DNA of 64,000 bases from Xanthomonas sp. Leaf131 (GCF_001423495.1 NZ_LMOG01000004.1:148046-212045); one strand, 5' to 3'. Shown: positions 16,829 to 25,716, counted from the first letter of the stretch. Translations and numbers: made by a program. The notes: a model not told the origin generated them from the sequence alone.

Positions 16829-17556
16829 CATTTTCTAAGATCGCGCCCATCGCTAAGGCAGTGCTGCGGCTTTTGCAGAATTGCGATACTGACGCAATGG
16901 CAGCCGCTAGGGTTCGACGTTGTCGTGGGCAACTCTGTGAGGTACAGCTGGTGAGTGATCAGCGCCGAGGGCTAAGGGTCCTCAACAACTACTTGGCGTT
17001 GGGAATCTTGAATGCACCCGTTCCCTGCTGAGCGCACTTTATCGTACTTCTGTGGATCAAGCGGAGTACCCAGTAGCCATGGGCAGACATGTGGGATACA
17101 AATGTGTCCCACGACCACGCTAACTCGACGGCGACCTGGTCGGGGTGAAGCTTATATCCTAGGCCCGCAGCGGGCAGGCGGTGGTGGCTCGGCTCAATGA
17201 CGAATTGACGATAAATCGGCTGTTGCGCTTACCGATGATCTGCGCCTGCTGCAGCCCAATCCCGGCTATGCACCGATCAAGATGGAACCCGGACAAGATC
17301 TTGCTGTCGAGGTCGTGTTCTACGATTTGTTTCGGGGGGGATGACATGGATGTAATGGTCGAGCTGCTGCGCGACCGCCGTTCGCGGAAAGGGCGGCCTA
17401 AGCGCTGACACTCAGGAAATATGGCGCTCAAGCTATAGGTTCTGTATTGTCCCAAGTTCCGAATCAGGGCCTTGGGGAAGTTTAACTGTGCCGATGCTGT
17501 CCCAAGATCGAGGGCGGCGCGCCATACACCGATGTAATCGCGAGCGGGGGGCTCAT
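16829..17556. other. Mostly non-coding stretch with short coding traces
   Basis: About 730 bases before the ABC-3C operon. On the plus strand a stop-bounded frame ending at 17342 reads DDLRLLQPNPGYAPIKMEPG with protein-like composition but no start. It is followed directly by a 20-codon frame from ATG 17345 to 17407. These look like the 3' end of a decayed gene; no family recognised. Confidence 0.35.
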
Positions 17557-18654
17557 GTGATTTCGGAATCCGATCTAAAGCAAATCCAACCGAAGACACC
17601 TAGCCATGTGTTGTCTCCTTCGCATGTTCACGGCGGAGTTCCAGTCCCCAAGGCGGTTCGGATCAGGCACTTTAGCCCTGATGAATGGGAAGAGTTCATT
17701 GAGGAGTGGGCGAGCTCGCTAGGTGCCATCTACGTAAAAGTCCGGCGTCTTGGCGGTGCCGGCGACTTTGGTGTGGATATCGCGGGATTCTGCTCGGATC
17801 AAGGATTTCTTGGTGATTGGGACAACTTCCAGTGTAAGAGGTATGACCATCCATTGCGCCCCGGGGACATCTGGGTAGAAATTGGCAAGATCATCTATTA
17901 CTCGCACCTTGGCGAGTACAGGCCTCCACGACGATACCATTTCGTATGTTCGCAGGGTGTCGGCACCAGCTTAGAGAAGTTGTTGAACATGCCGGGCGCG
18001 CTTAAGGAGAAGATGCTCGAGAATTGGGACAAGCATTGTCTCAACGGAATCACGTCCACCTCTCCAGTCGCACTTGCCGGTGCGCTGAGGGATTACCTTA
18101 ATGACTTCGACTTCTCGATTTTCTCATCGAGATCACTTGTCGAGATTATCGAAGAGCACAGCAAGACTGGATTCCATACGGTTCGTTTCGGTGGCGGACT
18201 TCCGCCTCGCCCGAATCCTGATTCGCCGCCGGATACACTGGCCGAGAGCGAAAGCCGTTATATCAGGCAGATTCTCGATGCCTATGGCGATCACCTTGGA
18301 ACTAGCTTGGACGATGCCGAAGCCCTCGATACTCACAATGCCTTGAAGCGCGACTATCTCAGGCAACGAGAACGCTTCTACCATGCTGAGTCGTTGAAGA
18401 ACTTCGCGAGGGACACCGTTCCAGAAGGAACCTTTGGCGCACTTCAGGATGAGATCTACCATGGAGTTGTCGACGTCTGTGAAAATGTTTATGCCAACGG
18501 ATTCGAACGGATGAAAGCCACCATCTCGCAGGCCGCGACCGTTTCTGCGACTTCGAATCCGCTTGTTTCGACGATGAAAGCGCAGGATCGACAAGGGATC
18601 TGCCATCAGCTGGCAAACGAGGACCGCCTGAACTGGATGCCGGAGCATGACTAG
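17557..18654 (+). CDS. ABC-3C effector with Mrr/restriction-endonuclease-like domain
   Basis: 365 residues from the GTG at 17557, preceded by GGGGGG at 5 bases; an earlier in-frame GTG at 17488 is possible. Residues about 38-130 have the restriction-endonuclease-like signature: FSPDEWEEFIEEWASSL, the GD motif GGAGDFGVDI with D74, and FQCK with Q92-x-K94 as the catalytic pair. The C-terminal half is helical and resembles the tail domains that join such effectors to ABC-three-component systems. It overlaps the middle-component gene by 8 bases. The likely role is DNA cleavage released when the ATPase senses an invader; this rests on family knowledge. Confidence 0.75.
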   Translation: MISESDLKQIQPKTPSHVLSPSHVHGGVPVPKAVRIRHFSPDEWEEFIEEWASSLGAIYVKVRRLGGAGDFGVDIAGFCSDQGFLGDWDNFQCKRYDHPLRPGDIWVEIGKIIYYSHLGEYRPPRRYHFVCSQGVGTSLEKLLNMPGALKEKMLENWDKHCLNGITSTSPVALAGALRDYLNDFDFSIFSSRSLVEIIEEHSKTGFHTVRFGGGLPPRPNPDSPPDTLAESESRYIRQILDAYGDHLGTSLDDAEALDTHNALKRDYLRQRERFYHAESLKNFARDTVPEGTFGALQDEIYHGVVDVCENVYANGFERMKATISQAATVSATSNPLVSTMKAQDRQGICHQLANEDRLNWMPEHD

Positions 18655-19138
18655 AGCGCCCCTTGCTAACCCCTTCAACAGCCCTCTGGAAACGGGGGTG
18701 CGCTCGCTTACGATTCTGGTAGCTGCGTTCCCAGCGGCGTTCGACCTGCAACGATTGGTGGAGATGGACTACCTCGTGGTCCACTCGGGAGACGCTGATG
18801 GTCCAGAGAGCATTCACGCGCCTCTGCCATTGCGTGCCGGCGAGCTTCTTGTGAGGCGAGGCCTGATCGAGAAAGGATTGATTCTGATGATGAGCCGGGG
18901 TCTGGTGAAGCGCATGCCGTTCCAGGACGGATTCCGCTTTGTAGCCGAGGAAACGGCTGCGCCGTTCATTTCGTCACTCGCCGCCGATTACTCATGTCGA
19001 CTCAGGGAGCGCGCCGAGTGGGCGGTCGGGCGTTTCCAGGGTGTATCGACGGAAGAGATTCGCCGCATAACCCATCGCCTGTTTAAACGATGGTCGAGCG
19101 AGTTCCAGCTGGTGCATTCGAGCGGAGTCAGCCAGTGA
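18647..19138 (+). CDS. ABC-three-component system middle component (MC2-like)
   Basis: 163 residues. The segments NPFNSPLETGVRSL, DLQRLVEMDYLVVHSGD, and GELLVRRGLIEKGLILMMSR are the conserved core of ABC-3C middle component 2. This small helical protein bridges the effector and the ABC ATPase in these systems. Its ATG overlaps the effector stop by 8 bases and its stop overlaps the ATPase start by 4, so the three genes form one tightly coupled operon. Confidence 0.78.
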   Translation: MTRAPLANPFNSPLETGVRSLTILVAAFPAAFDLQRLVEMDYLVVHSGDADGPESIHAPLPLRAGELLVRRGLIEKGLILMMSRGLVKRMPFQDGFRFVAEETAAPFISSLAADYSCRLRERAEWAVGRFQGVSTEEIRRITHRLFKRWSSEFQLVHSSGVSQ

Positions 19139-20961
19139 GAGATGGCTACCTTCAGCTTCGCAGGATCGTGTTCAAGGGCCCGAAGGGGCGCTCGAATCTC
19201 GACTTTGTTTCCGGCGTAAACGTAGTCTGCGGTGCGTCCGATACCGGGAAATCATTCCTCGCCGAGTCGATCGATTACATGCTCGGGGGGTCGGAGCTTC
19301 GCGAAATTCCGGAACGCGCGCAGTTTGGGGAGGTTGAGCTCGACCTATGCGCCAGCACGGGTGAGCACTGGCGTCTCGGGAGAGCCACGTCAGGAGGCAA
19401 TTTCACCCTGTTCGACCTCGACCAGTCCGACCATCCCGGGACTGTCCTCAGGCAGGTCCACGCTCATGACAAGACCGACAACCTGTCCGGTTTCCTGCTT
19501 GAGAAGATCGGCTTGCTGGGAAAGCGGGTCCTGAAGAGTAGTGTGAAGGGCACGACCCGAAGCCTCAGCTTTCGCGATCTTGCACGACTCGTGATCGTCC
19601 AGGAAGGCGAGATCCAGCAACGAGGATCTCCGTTTTGGAGCGGCCAGTTCACGACCAAGACTGCCGAACTGGCGACAGTCAAGCTGTTGCTTACAGGAAT
19701 CGATGATTCCGCGGTCGTGCCTGCTGCTGAGGCCGGCCCGGATAGTTCAAAGCAGATCGCGCTCATCGACGAGCTTCTGGCCGATCTGGCCAGCGAGATC
19801 GAGGATGCGGGAGAGGATCGCGATGAGCTCGTCGCCCAGCTCGGTCGGCTTGAGGTCTCGATTTCGGGTCAGCGTCAATCGGTGGATCTTGCACAGCGTC
19901 AGCTCAATGAACTGCTAACACAGCGACGTAAGGTACTTGAAGAACGAAGCAGCATGCAGGACCGCCTGAGCGAAATCGGCGAACTCCTAGCCCGGTTCGA
20001 CCTGCTTAGAGATCACTACAACGTCGATATCGATAGGTTGAAGGCGATTCGCGAGAGCGGGTCTCTTTTCTCGCATGTCGAGGCTATACCGTGCCCGGTT
20101 TGCGGGGCGAAGCCAGAGGCGCAGCACATCGACGCGACATGCGAGGGCGATGTTGACGCGATCGTCTTTGCCGCCAATTCCGAGATAGAGAAGATCGAGA
20201 GGCTTCTCGGGGAGCTTGAAGGCACTGTCTCCGATATCAGGTCCGAAGAGGGCAGTTTAAGGGGCGCTATCGTTGAGAAAGATGCCGTGTACCGGGATCT
20301 GGATGTGACGATCAAAGAAACGGTTGCGCCGGACTTAAGCGGCTATCAAGCTTCGTTCTCGGAACTCGTCGAGAAACGGGCAGGTGTACAGAAACTAGTG
20401 GAGACGTTCTCCAGGCGCGAGAAGCTAGAAGACCGCAAACGATCGTTGCAAGACGACGGCGAGGACAGCGGGGGGCAGGAGCCCGTCAAGGCCGGAATCC
20501 CGGACTCTGTCGCGCATGCCTTGTCTACGAAGGTCGCGACTATCCTTACGTCGTGGAATTTTCCCGGTGAATGTCATGTCTACTTCGACAAGCAATCCAC
20601 GGATTTCGTCATTGATGGCAAGCCCCGTGCAAGCCGAGGCAAGGGACTACGTGCTATTACTCATGCCGCCGTGAGCATTGCGTTGCTGGAGTACTGCCAG
20701 GAGAACGGTCTATCGCATCCCGGATTCGTGGTTCTTGATTCTCCATTGCTTGCGTACTTCAAGCCAGAAGGTGACGATGACCTTGCGTTGAAAGGCACGG
20801 ACCTGAAAGAGCGGTTCTACGAATATCTTGTCAAGCATCACTGTGAGAACAGTCAGGTTCTCGTCATAGAGAATCAGCATCCCCCGGAACAGTTGGAGGA
20901 GCGCCTCGCCATGAATGTATTTACGGGAAATCCGGAGGAAGGCCGCTTCGGGTTGCTGTGA
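19135..20961 (+). CDS. ABC-three-component ATPase (DUF3732/Rad50-like)
   Basis: 608 residues from the GTG at 19135, chosen for its GTGA overlap with the preceding gene and GGAG 7 bases upstream; an ATG at 19090 would add 15 residues. Walker A GASDTGKS is at 33-40. Coiled coils at about 206-300 and 340-440 flank a CPVC motif (320-323), similar to half of a Rad50 zinc hook. The C-terminal head has the segment SRGKGLRAITHAAVSI as signature region (500-515) and FVVLDSPLLAYF (531-542) as Walker B/D-loop. Such SMC-like ATPases are thought to sense DNA or nucleoprotein structures and license the nuclease effector. Confidence 0.8.
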   Translation: MRDGYLQLRRIVFKGPKGRSNLDFVSGVNVVCGASDTGKSFLAESIDYMLGGSELREIPERAQFGEVELDLCASTGEHWRLGRATSGGNFTLFDLDQSDHPGTVLRQVHAHDKTDNLSGFLLEKIGLLGKRVLKSSVKGTTRSLSFRDLARLVIVQEGEIQQRGSPFWSGQFTTKTAELATVKLLLTGIDDSAVVPAAEAGPDSSKQIALIDELLADLASEIEDAGEDRDELVAQLGRLEVSISGQRQSVDLAQRQLNELLTQRRKVLEERSSMQDRLSEIGELLARFDLLRDHYNVDIDRLKAIRESGSLFSHVEAIPCPVCGAKPEAQHIDATCEGDVDAIVFAANSEIEKIERLLGELEGTVSDIRSEEGSLRGAIVEKDAVYRDLDVTIKETVAPDLSGYQASFSELVEKRAGVQKLVETFSRREKLEDRKRSLQDDGEDSGGQEPVKAGIPDSVAHALSTKVATILTSWNFPGECHVYFDKQSTDFVIDGKPRASRGKGLRAITHAAVSIALLEYCQENGLSHPGFVVLDSPLLAYFKPEGDDDLALKGTDLKERFYEYLVKHHCENSQVLVIENQHPPEQLEERLAMNVFTGNPEEGRFGLL

Positions 20962-21013
20962 TCATCAGGCTTGAGCTGCCCCGCTCCACACGAACCGATG
21001 CCGCGACTAGGAA

Positions 21014-22153
21014 ATGATGATGCCCCATGTGTTTCAAGCGGATGATTATCGTGCAGGGATGCCAGTGTTAAGAAACCAGGATCTGCCCATCCAGTTGTAC
21101 TACGACGAAACCAATAATATCCGCCGCCTATCACTCACTGAGCTTGGTTTGAATGCGCCAGAGAACAAGACCTTTGCGATCGCCGGTGTTGCACTTGCCC
21201 AGGCGCAGTCAATAACCAGCTGGCAGGAGCTTCGTCAACTACTGAAAGTACAGCCGTCCGCTCAGGAGCTCAAGTTTGAGCTCCTGGCCAAAGGGTCGTA
21301 TGAAGATGTGCTGCGGTCGAAGAAGATAGAGTCATTCTTAGGGTGGCTGCTGGATCATAACATCATGATTCATTACTCAATTCTCGATCCGCTGTACTGG
21401 TCTACATTGGATATTATCGAATCGTTGCAGGCCGATGATCGGCTCCGGATAGATGCCTTCCATGCGGAGCTGAAGTCGGAGCTCCATCATGCGGTGCGGC
21501 AGGATGTGTCAAGCTTCATGCAGTTGCTGCATGGTTTCGCGTATCCAAATCTGGATCGCGGGAATGTACGGTCGTTCCTTGCTGCGGTTACGGATTTCGT
21601 CAACGATCGAGTCCCTGACGACCGCAATATCGTCACTACGATGCTTCGACAGACGCTGAGACATGCCAGTCGTCTCCCCAACATTGAGTTGCCTTTCCTC
21701 CATGATGAGGAGGCAGGCGAGCTAATCAAGGACTTCAGCGTACATTTCATGCACCCGATCTATACGTTCAAGAACGCATCCCATGTATTCGACAACGAGA
21801 CCCATGTGGAAAGGATCATGCGTAAGTTTGAATTACGCGATGGAGATAGGCGACTAAATTACCGCTTTGCTGATTCCAAGGACGAGCCTGGTATCCAGTT
21901 GTCCGACATCGTAGCGGGATTAATCGGACGGCACTTCATCTATCTACAGTCCCACTCATTGAAAGATCTTGTGCAAAGACGCGTTCAATTCGATGGTATG
22001 CAGCGCAGAAATCTGGCGCTGTTGAAAGAGCTGATTGATCGCTCGGACGAGTTCAGTGAAGGGCTATTTCATTCCGTGATGCCCCTGGATGCAGTTTTCA
22101 AGAACGGCGCATATCTACACGGCGCAGAGGCCCCTCCACATATCTGGAATTGA
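21014..22153 (+). CDS. DUF3800 domain protein
   Basis: 379 residues. YYDETNN near residue 30 carries the first conserved acidic residues, and FADSKDEPGIQLSDIVAGLIGR (about 295-316) is the DUF3800 C-terminal signature (S/K...QLADxxAG). The family has a predicted RNase H-like nuclease fold and is frequent in defence islands and mobile elements. Three in-frame ATGs occur at 21014, 21017 and 21020; TAGGAA precedes them, and the last gives the best spacing, a difference of two residues. It starts about 50 bases after the ABC-3C ATPase and may be co-transcribed. Whether it is a fourth component or separate is unknown. Confidence 0.7.
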   Translation: MMMPHVFQADDYRAGMPVLRNQDLPIQLYYDETNNIRRLSLTELGLNAPENKTFAIAGVALAQAQSITSWQELRQLLKVQPSAQELKFELLAKGSYEDVLRSKKIESFLGWLLDHNIMIHYSILDPLYWSTLDIIESLQADDRLRIDAFHAELKSELHHAVRQDVSSFMQLLHGFAYPNLDRGNVRSFLAAVTDFVNDRVPDDRNIVTTMLRQTLRHASRLPNIELPFLHDEEAGELIKDFSVHFMHPIYTFKNASHVFDNETHVERIMRKFELRDGDRRLNYRFADSKDEPGIQLSDIVAGLIGRHFIYLQSHSLKDLVQRRVQFDGMQRRNLALLKELIDRSDEFSEGLFHSVMPLDAVFKNGAYLHGAEAPPHIWN

Positions 22154-22527
22154 AATACGCAGAGGGTATGTACAACAGTAGGGTAGGAAGCGTCGACATG
22201 CGTACGGCGTTATGACCCCGAACTCGCCGGTCACGCTTCGTCTCCTGCGCGTCATCGCCGGCGGGCTTCGATCCCCAAGGCCAAATCCTGACGTACTTGA
22301 ACTCTCAGTTCGCTTGACTTGAAAGGCGGGGCGGTTTACTGGTGGCGTGCCGGTCGCATTACCACAGGGTTATCGCCGTCAAGGGCCGCGCCCTGATGGC
22401 GCCTGCAGCTTAGCTGAGAACGTGATCCCCATATCCGGCGGGCGGAGCGCATGCATGGCGATTCGGCCGGCAAGGATGGAGCGGCGCGTAGTCAGTTTTC
22501 GGTGGACAACTTATGCCCCTAGGTCGC
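22154..22527. other. Right-end non-coding stretch of the transposon
   Basis: No gene is visible between the DUF3800 stop and the right terminal repeat. It holds one inner transposase-site copy, GGACAACTTATG at 22504-22515, in the same orientation as the copy in the terminal repeat. Confidence 0.6.
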
Positions 22528-22551
22528 GGACAACTTATGCTTACAAGAACA
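22528..22551 (-). repeat. Right terminal inverted repeat
   Basis: Read on the minus strand it begins TGTTCTTGTAAG and ends CATAAGTTGTCC, matching the left end at 22 of 24 positions. Confidence 0.9.
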
Positions 22552-22556
22552 CTGCG
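22552..22556. repeat. Target-site duplication, right copy (CTGCG)
   Basis: CTGCG follows the terminal CA of the transposon directly and equals the left flank at 1944-1948. Beyond it (22557-22820) no gene is visible; this is chromosomal spacer up to the antitoxin gene. Confidence 0.85.
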
Positions 22557-22820
22557 TGAGGGCGCAGGGCTTGAAACGCAGCTGATTCCCTTCTCCTGGA
22601 CGCCGTCGATAGGCACCGTGGTTGAGCGCAAGATGCGCGCGTTTTCTTGCTGTGCCGGATGGATGGCTGCACTGCCACAGATGCGCTGGAAGGGTCTACC
22701 GGCCACATGAAAAAGCTTCCGCATCTTACGAGTAGGGATTTCCTGGTCTGGAGTCTCCCAGCTTGGCTATTAGGCCGATAACCACCGGCTTGATCTGCAG
22801 TATGCCTCTTGGTGAAGAAT

Positions 22821-22838
22821 TGTAGTAACGTAACTACA
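22821..22838. promoter_or_regulatory. Candidate operator of the Phd-VapC operon
   Basis: TGTAGT (22821-22826) and ACTACA (22833-22838) form a perfect inverted repeat around AACGTA, 21 bases before the antitoxin ATG. Phd-type antitoxins autorepress at such palindromes. Confidence 0.5.
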
Positions 22839-22859
22839 TGTGATTGTACGGGAGGCTTT

Positions 22860-23114
22860 ATGACCATCACGACCCTATCGAGTCGCGAACTGAACCAGGA
22901 CGTGACGCGAGCAAAGAAGGCCACCAAGAGCGGTCCGGTGTTCATCACCGATCGAGGCAAACCCGCGCATGTGCTGCTGAGCTTTGAGGACTATCAGCGG
23001 CTGACGAAGCAGCGGCGCAACATTGCCGATGCGTTGGCGATGCCGGGCGTTGCGGAGATCGAGTTCGAGCCACCGCGCGTGTCTATTGGAGCCCGGCCGG
23101 CTGATCTGGAATGA
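22860..23114 (+). CDS. Phd/YefM-family antitoxin
   Basis: 84 residues from the ATG at 22860, with GGGAGG 4 bases upstream. The N-terminus (SSRELNQDVTRAKKATKSGPV) and the following ITDRGKPAHVLLSFEDYQRL are typical of the Phd/YefM DNA-binding domain. The C-terminal tail (EFEPPRVS) would wrap the toxin. It overlaps the toxin gene by 4 bases. It neutralises the PIN toxin and probably represses the operon. Confidence 0.85.
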   Translation: MTITTLSSRELNQDVTRAKKATKSGPVFITDRGKPAHVLLSFEDYQRLTKQRRNIADALAMPGVAEIEFEPPRVSIGARPADLE

Positions 23115-23539
23115 TGTACGTGCTCGATACCCATGTGCTGTCGGAGCTGCGCAAAGTACGCTTCGGCAAGGCCGATGCGAATGTGACGGCGTGGAGTGAA
23201 CGTGTTGATGCCGCTGATCTTTTCGTCTCGGTCATCACCATCATGGAGTTGGAGCTCGGCGTTCTGTCGATTGAACGCAAGGACGCGACGCAGGGGGCCA
23301 TGCTGCGCTCCTGGTTTGAGCAGCATGTATTACCAGAATTCTCCGGGCGAACATTGCCTATCGATACCGCCGTGGCGCAGCGCTGTGCTCGGCTGCACGT
23401 ACCAGACAAGCGCGGCGAGCGCGATGCGCTCATCGCGGCGACGGCGCTAGTGCACGGCATGACTGTGGTCACACGCAACGCGGCCGACTTCAAGCCGACG
23501 GGAGTGAGCATCGTCAATCCGTGGGAGCAGTCACCATGA
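23111..23539 (+). CDS. vapC: VapC-like PIN-domain toxin
   Basis: 142 residues. PIN-domain acidic residues are visible: D in YVLDTHVLSEL, E in ITIMELELGVL, D in GERDALIAATA and D in TRNAADF, together forming the Mg-dependent ribonuclease site. VapC toxins cleave tRNA or rRNA. The start is the first of two adjacent ATGs, overlapping the antitoxin stop. Pairing with a Phd-type antitoxin is common. The pair lies about 300 bases outside the transposon and so belongs to the chromosome or an older insertion. Confidence 0.85.
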   Translation: MMYVLDTHVLSELRKVRFGKADANVTAWSERVDAADLFVSVITIMELELGVLSIERKDATQGAMLRSWFEQHVLPEFSGRTLPIDTAVAQRCARLHVPDKRGERDALIAATALVHGMTVVTRNAADFKPTGVSIVNPWEQSP

Positions 23540-23675
23540 ACGACATCAGCGCGCGTCGTGGGGTGGCGTCGCGTAAGCAAGCGGGCTCCAAAATGAATCA
23601 GACCCCGATTTACTTTTGATTCTGCAGCGAGCCCATTCAAGTGTTTCTCGGCGCGAAGGTCGAGGCGCTACCTGC

Positions 23676-24287
23676 CTAGCGCGCCTGGGCGTCCCAAAAC
23701 CCCATGAGCTGCGTAATGGCTGCATCCATTGCCTTGAAGCTCATGCCGTCCCTGGCGAGTGTGGATAGCCCGAGCAGAAAGCTGTCGAACACGCAGGTGA
23801 GTGCGGCGGTGTCGGCAGCTGGCCCCAGTTCTCCGCTGGCGATGGCGCGGTCCACGCAGGCGCGAATGCCGGCGCGCGTGCGTGCGCGCGAGCGTGTCAG
23901 CGGGGTGCAGAGCGCCGAAAACTCCGATGATGGCGCGCTCATCACTCCCAATGTGACCATGCAGCCCTTGGGGTGGCCGCGCTCGCATTGCATCTTGGCT
24001 GAGCGACGCAGCGCAAGTTCTACCGCCTGCTTCGGACTAAGTGCGGTGTCCCACAAGCAATGGGTCACCTTTGCATAGGTCGCCAGGTAGCGTTCCATGC
24101 ATTCCTTAAAGAGTGCTTCCTTTGAGCCGAACGCGGCATAGAAGCTGGGCGCGGTGATGCCGCCGCCAATCGCGGCCTTGAGCTGGCTCAACGAGGTGGA
24201 TTCGTAGCCCTGTTCCCAGAACAGATGAAGCGCCTCCTCAATTGCAGCGTCGCGGTCAAAGCTGCGCGGTCTTCCCATTTGTGCCAT
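23676..24287 (-). CDS. TetR/AcrR-family repressor
   Basis: 203 residues from the ATG at 24287, chosen for GGAGG 6 bases upstream; the open frame extends further without a site. The N-terminal HTH is typical (GRPRSFDRDAAIEEALHLFW, then SLSQLKAAIG and SFYAAFGSKEALF). The C-terminal ligand domain is generic. It is divergent from an MFS transporter across a region with TACATATGT boxes, so it probably represses that exporter and itself until a ligand binds. Confidence 0.85.
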   Translation of the reverse strand: MAQMGRPRSFDRDAAIEEALHLFWEQGYESTSLSQLKAAIGGGITAPSFYAAFGSKEALFKECMERYLATYAKVTHCLWDTALSPKQAVELALRRSAKMQCERGHPKGCMVTLGVMSAPSSEFSALCTPLTRSRARTRAGIRACVDRAIASGELGPAADTAALTCVFDSFLLGLSTLARDGMSFKAMDAAITQLMGFWDAQAR

Positions 24288-24504
24288 GACGCCTCCGATG
24301 TCTACATAAAGACTAGTCGATACATATGTCGTTGACAACGTGGCTGCGTTGCAGATATACATATCGATCGATACACATGTGGCGTCTCAATGGCGCCCAC
24401 GGACAGGTCGCTCGGAAGAGGACCTGTCTTTTCTGGCCTACATATGTACCAATCGATATAAATATTTTGGAACGACCAGAATTCCCCTCAACGAAGGACA
24501 GCAT
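24288..24504. promoter_or_regulatory. Divergent TetR/MFS promoter region with palindromic boxes
   Basis: The AT-rich intergenic region holds TACATATGTA (24439-24448, perfect palindrome), TACATATGT (24321-24329) and related ATACACATGT near 24371. These are good candidates for TetR operators controlling both directions. Confidence 0.5.
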
Positions 24505-25716
24505 GTGACCTCTCCAAACACATCAACGACCAGTGCGACACCTGCGCCATTACCCGTCGCCGCGCTGTTGGCGCTGGCCATGACCGGTTTCATCTGCATC
24601 GTGACCGAAACTCTTCCGGCAGGGCTGCTGCCACAGATGTCCGCCGGCCTTGGCATCAGCCCTGCACTGGCCGGGCAGACGGTGACCGCTTACGCGTTGG
24701 GTTCGGTGGTGGCCGCAATTCCGCTGACCATTGCTACGCAGCAATGGAGGCGGCGTAACGTCTTGTTGCTCACGATCGTCGGCTTTCTGTTGTTCAACTC
24801 CGTCACTGCTCTCTCGACCGACTACCGCCTGACCTTGGTGGCGCGGTTGTTTGCCGGCGCAGCGGCGGGCTTGGCGTGGAGCCTGCTCGCCGGCTACGCA
24901 CGGCGCATGGTGCAGCCGCAACAGCAGGGCAGGGCCATGGCGATTGCGATGGTGGGGACGCCCATTGCGCTTTCCCTCGGCGTGCCGCTGGGTACCTGGA
25001 TGGGCGGCATGCTGGGCTGGCGCACGGCGTTTGCCGCCATGTCGGTGCTGACGGTCGTATTGATCGTCTGGGTGTTGGTGAAGGTGCCCGACTATCCCGG
25101 GCAGGCGCCAGCGCAGCGTGTGCCGCTGCGCAAGGTGCTTGGCACACCAGGCGTGCGTCCCGTGCTCGCAACCGTGATGGCGTGGATGCTGGCGCACAAC
25201 ATCCTTTATACCTATGTGGCGCCATTCGCCGCACATGCAGGCCTGGGCCATCGCGTGGACGTGCTGCTGTTGGTCTTCGGCGTGGCAGCACTGGTTGGCA
25301 TCGGCCTGGCGGCAAAGCTGGTGGAGCATCATCTCCGTCGCATGGTACTGGTGTCGTTGGCAACGTTTTTTGCGATCTCTGTGGTGCTGGCATTGCTGCA
25401 GGAGTTGCAGCCCGTCGTCTACCTGTGTGTGGCGGTATGGGGTCTGACCTTCGGCGGAGCCGCGACCCTGCTGCAGACCGCACTTGCCGACAGTGCAGGC
25501 GAGGGAGCCGATGTGGCGCTGTCGCTCAATGTGGTTGCCTGGAACAGTGTCATCGCCGGCGGTGGTGTGGTGGGCGGCGTGTTGCTGGACCAATGGGGCG
25601 CGCAGACCTTCCCGGCGGCCATGGCCTTATTGCTGGCGGTTGGATTCGTCATTGCATGGCGCGCCCGAAGCCACGGGTTTGCTGCGGGTGCACGCACGCC
25701 AGTCGCCGGACATTAG
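24505..25716 (+). CDS. MFS efflux transporter (DHA1/AraJ-like)
   Basis: 403 residues from the GTG at 24505, with AAGGA 7 bases upstream; longer in-frame starts run through the operator region and are rejected. Twelve hydrophobic segments are apparent. The first contains TETLPAGLLPQMSAGLG, a motif common in DHA1 sugar/drug exporters such as AraJ/YdhP. It should act as a proton-coupled exporter in the inner membrane, regulated by the divergent TetR. Substrate unknown. Confidence 0.8.
   Translation: MTSPNTSTTSATPAPLPVAALLALAMTGFICIVTETLPAGLLPQMSAGLGISPALAGQTVTAYALGSVVAAIPLTIATQQWRRRNVLLLTIVGFLLFNSVTALSTDYRLTLVARLFAGAAAGLAWSLLAGYARRMVQPQQQGRAMAIAMVGTPIALSLGVPLGTWMGGMLGWRTAFAAMSVLTVVLIVWVLVKVPDYPGQAPAQRVPLRKVLGTPGVRPVLATVMAWMLAHNILYTYVAPFAAHAGLGHRVDVLLLVFGVAALVGIGLAAKLVEHHLRRMVLVSLATFFAISVVLALLQELQPVVYLCVAVWGLTFGGAATLLQTALADSAGEGADVALSLNVVAWNSVIAGGGVVGGVLLDQWGAQTFPAAMALLLAVGFVIAWRARSHGFAAGARTPVAGH

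Larger units (their letters stand above)
1949..22551. mobile_element. Tn7-like transposon with defence cargo (20.6 kb)
   Basis: The element starts TG and ends CA, has 24-base terminal inverted repeats identical at 22 positions, and is flanked by the duplication CTGCG. Extra copies of CATAAGTTG lie at both ends: 1978-1989 (inverted) and 2002-2012 on the left, 22504-22515 on the right. They look like TnsB-binding sites. Transposition genes are tnsAB (fused), tnsC and tniQ. Everything else is cargo: an unidentified membrane-anchored protein, a giant STAND NTPase, an ABC-three-component operon, DUF3800 proteins and two small proteins. No Cas proteins or CRISPR repeats are present, so it is not a CRISPR-associated transposon. 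The ends and open frames suggest it could be functional. Confidence 0.93.

Noticed and set aside
17345..17407. Short gene before the ABC-3C operon
   Set aside because: Only 20 codons with no family match; more likely part of a decayed region.
1949..22551. CRISPR-associated transposon
   Set aside because: No cas genes, CRISPR repeats or crRNA-like spacer array were found. The short repeats at the ends are transposase-binding-site-like, not CRISPR.
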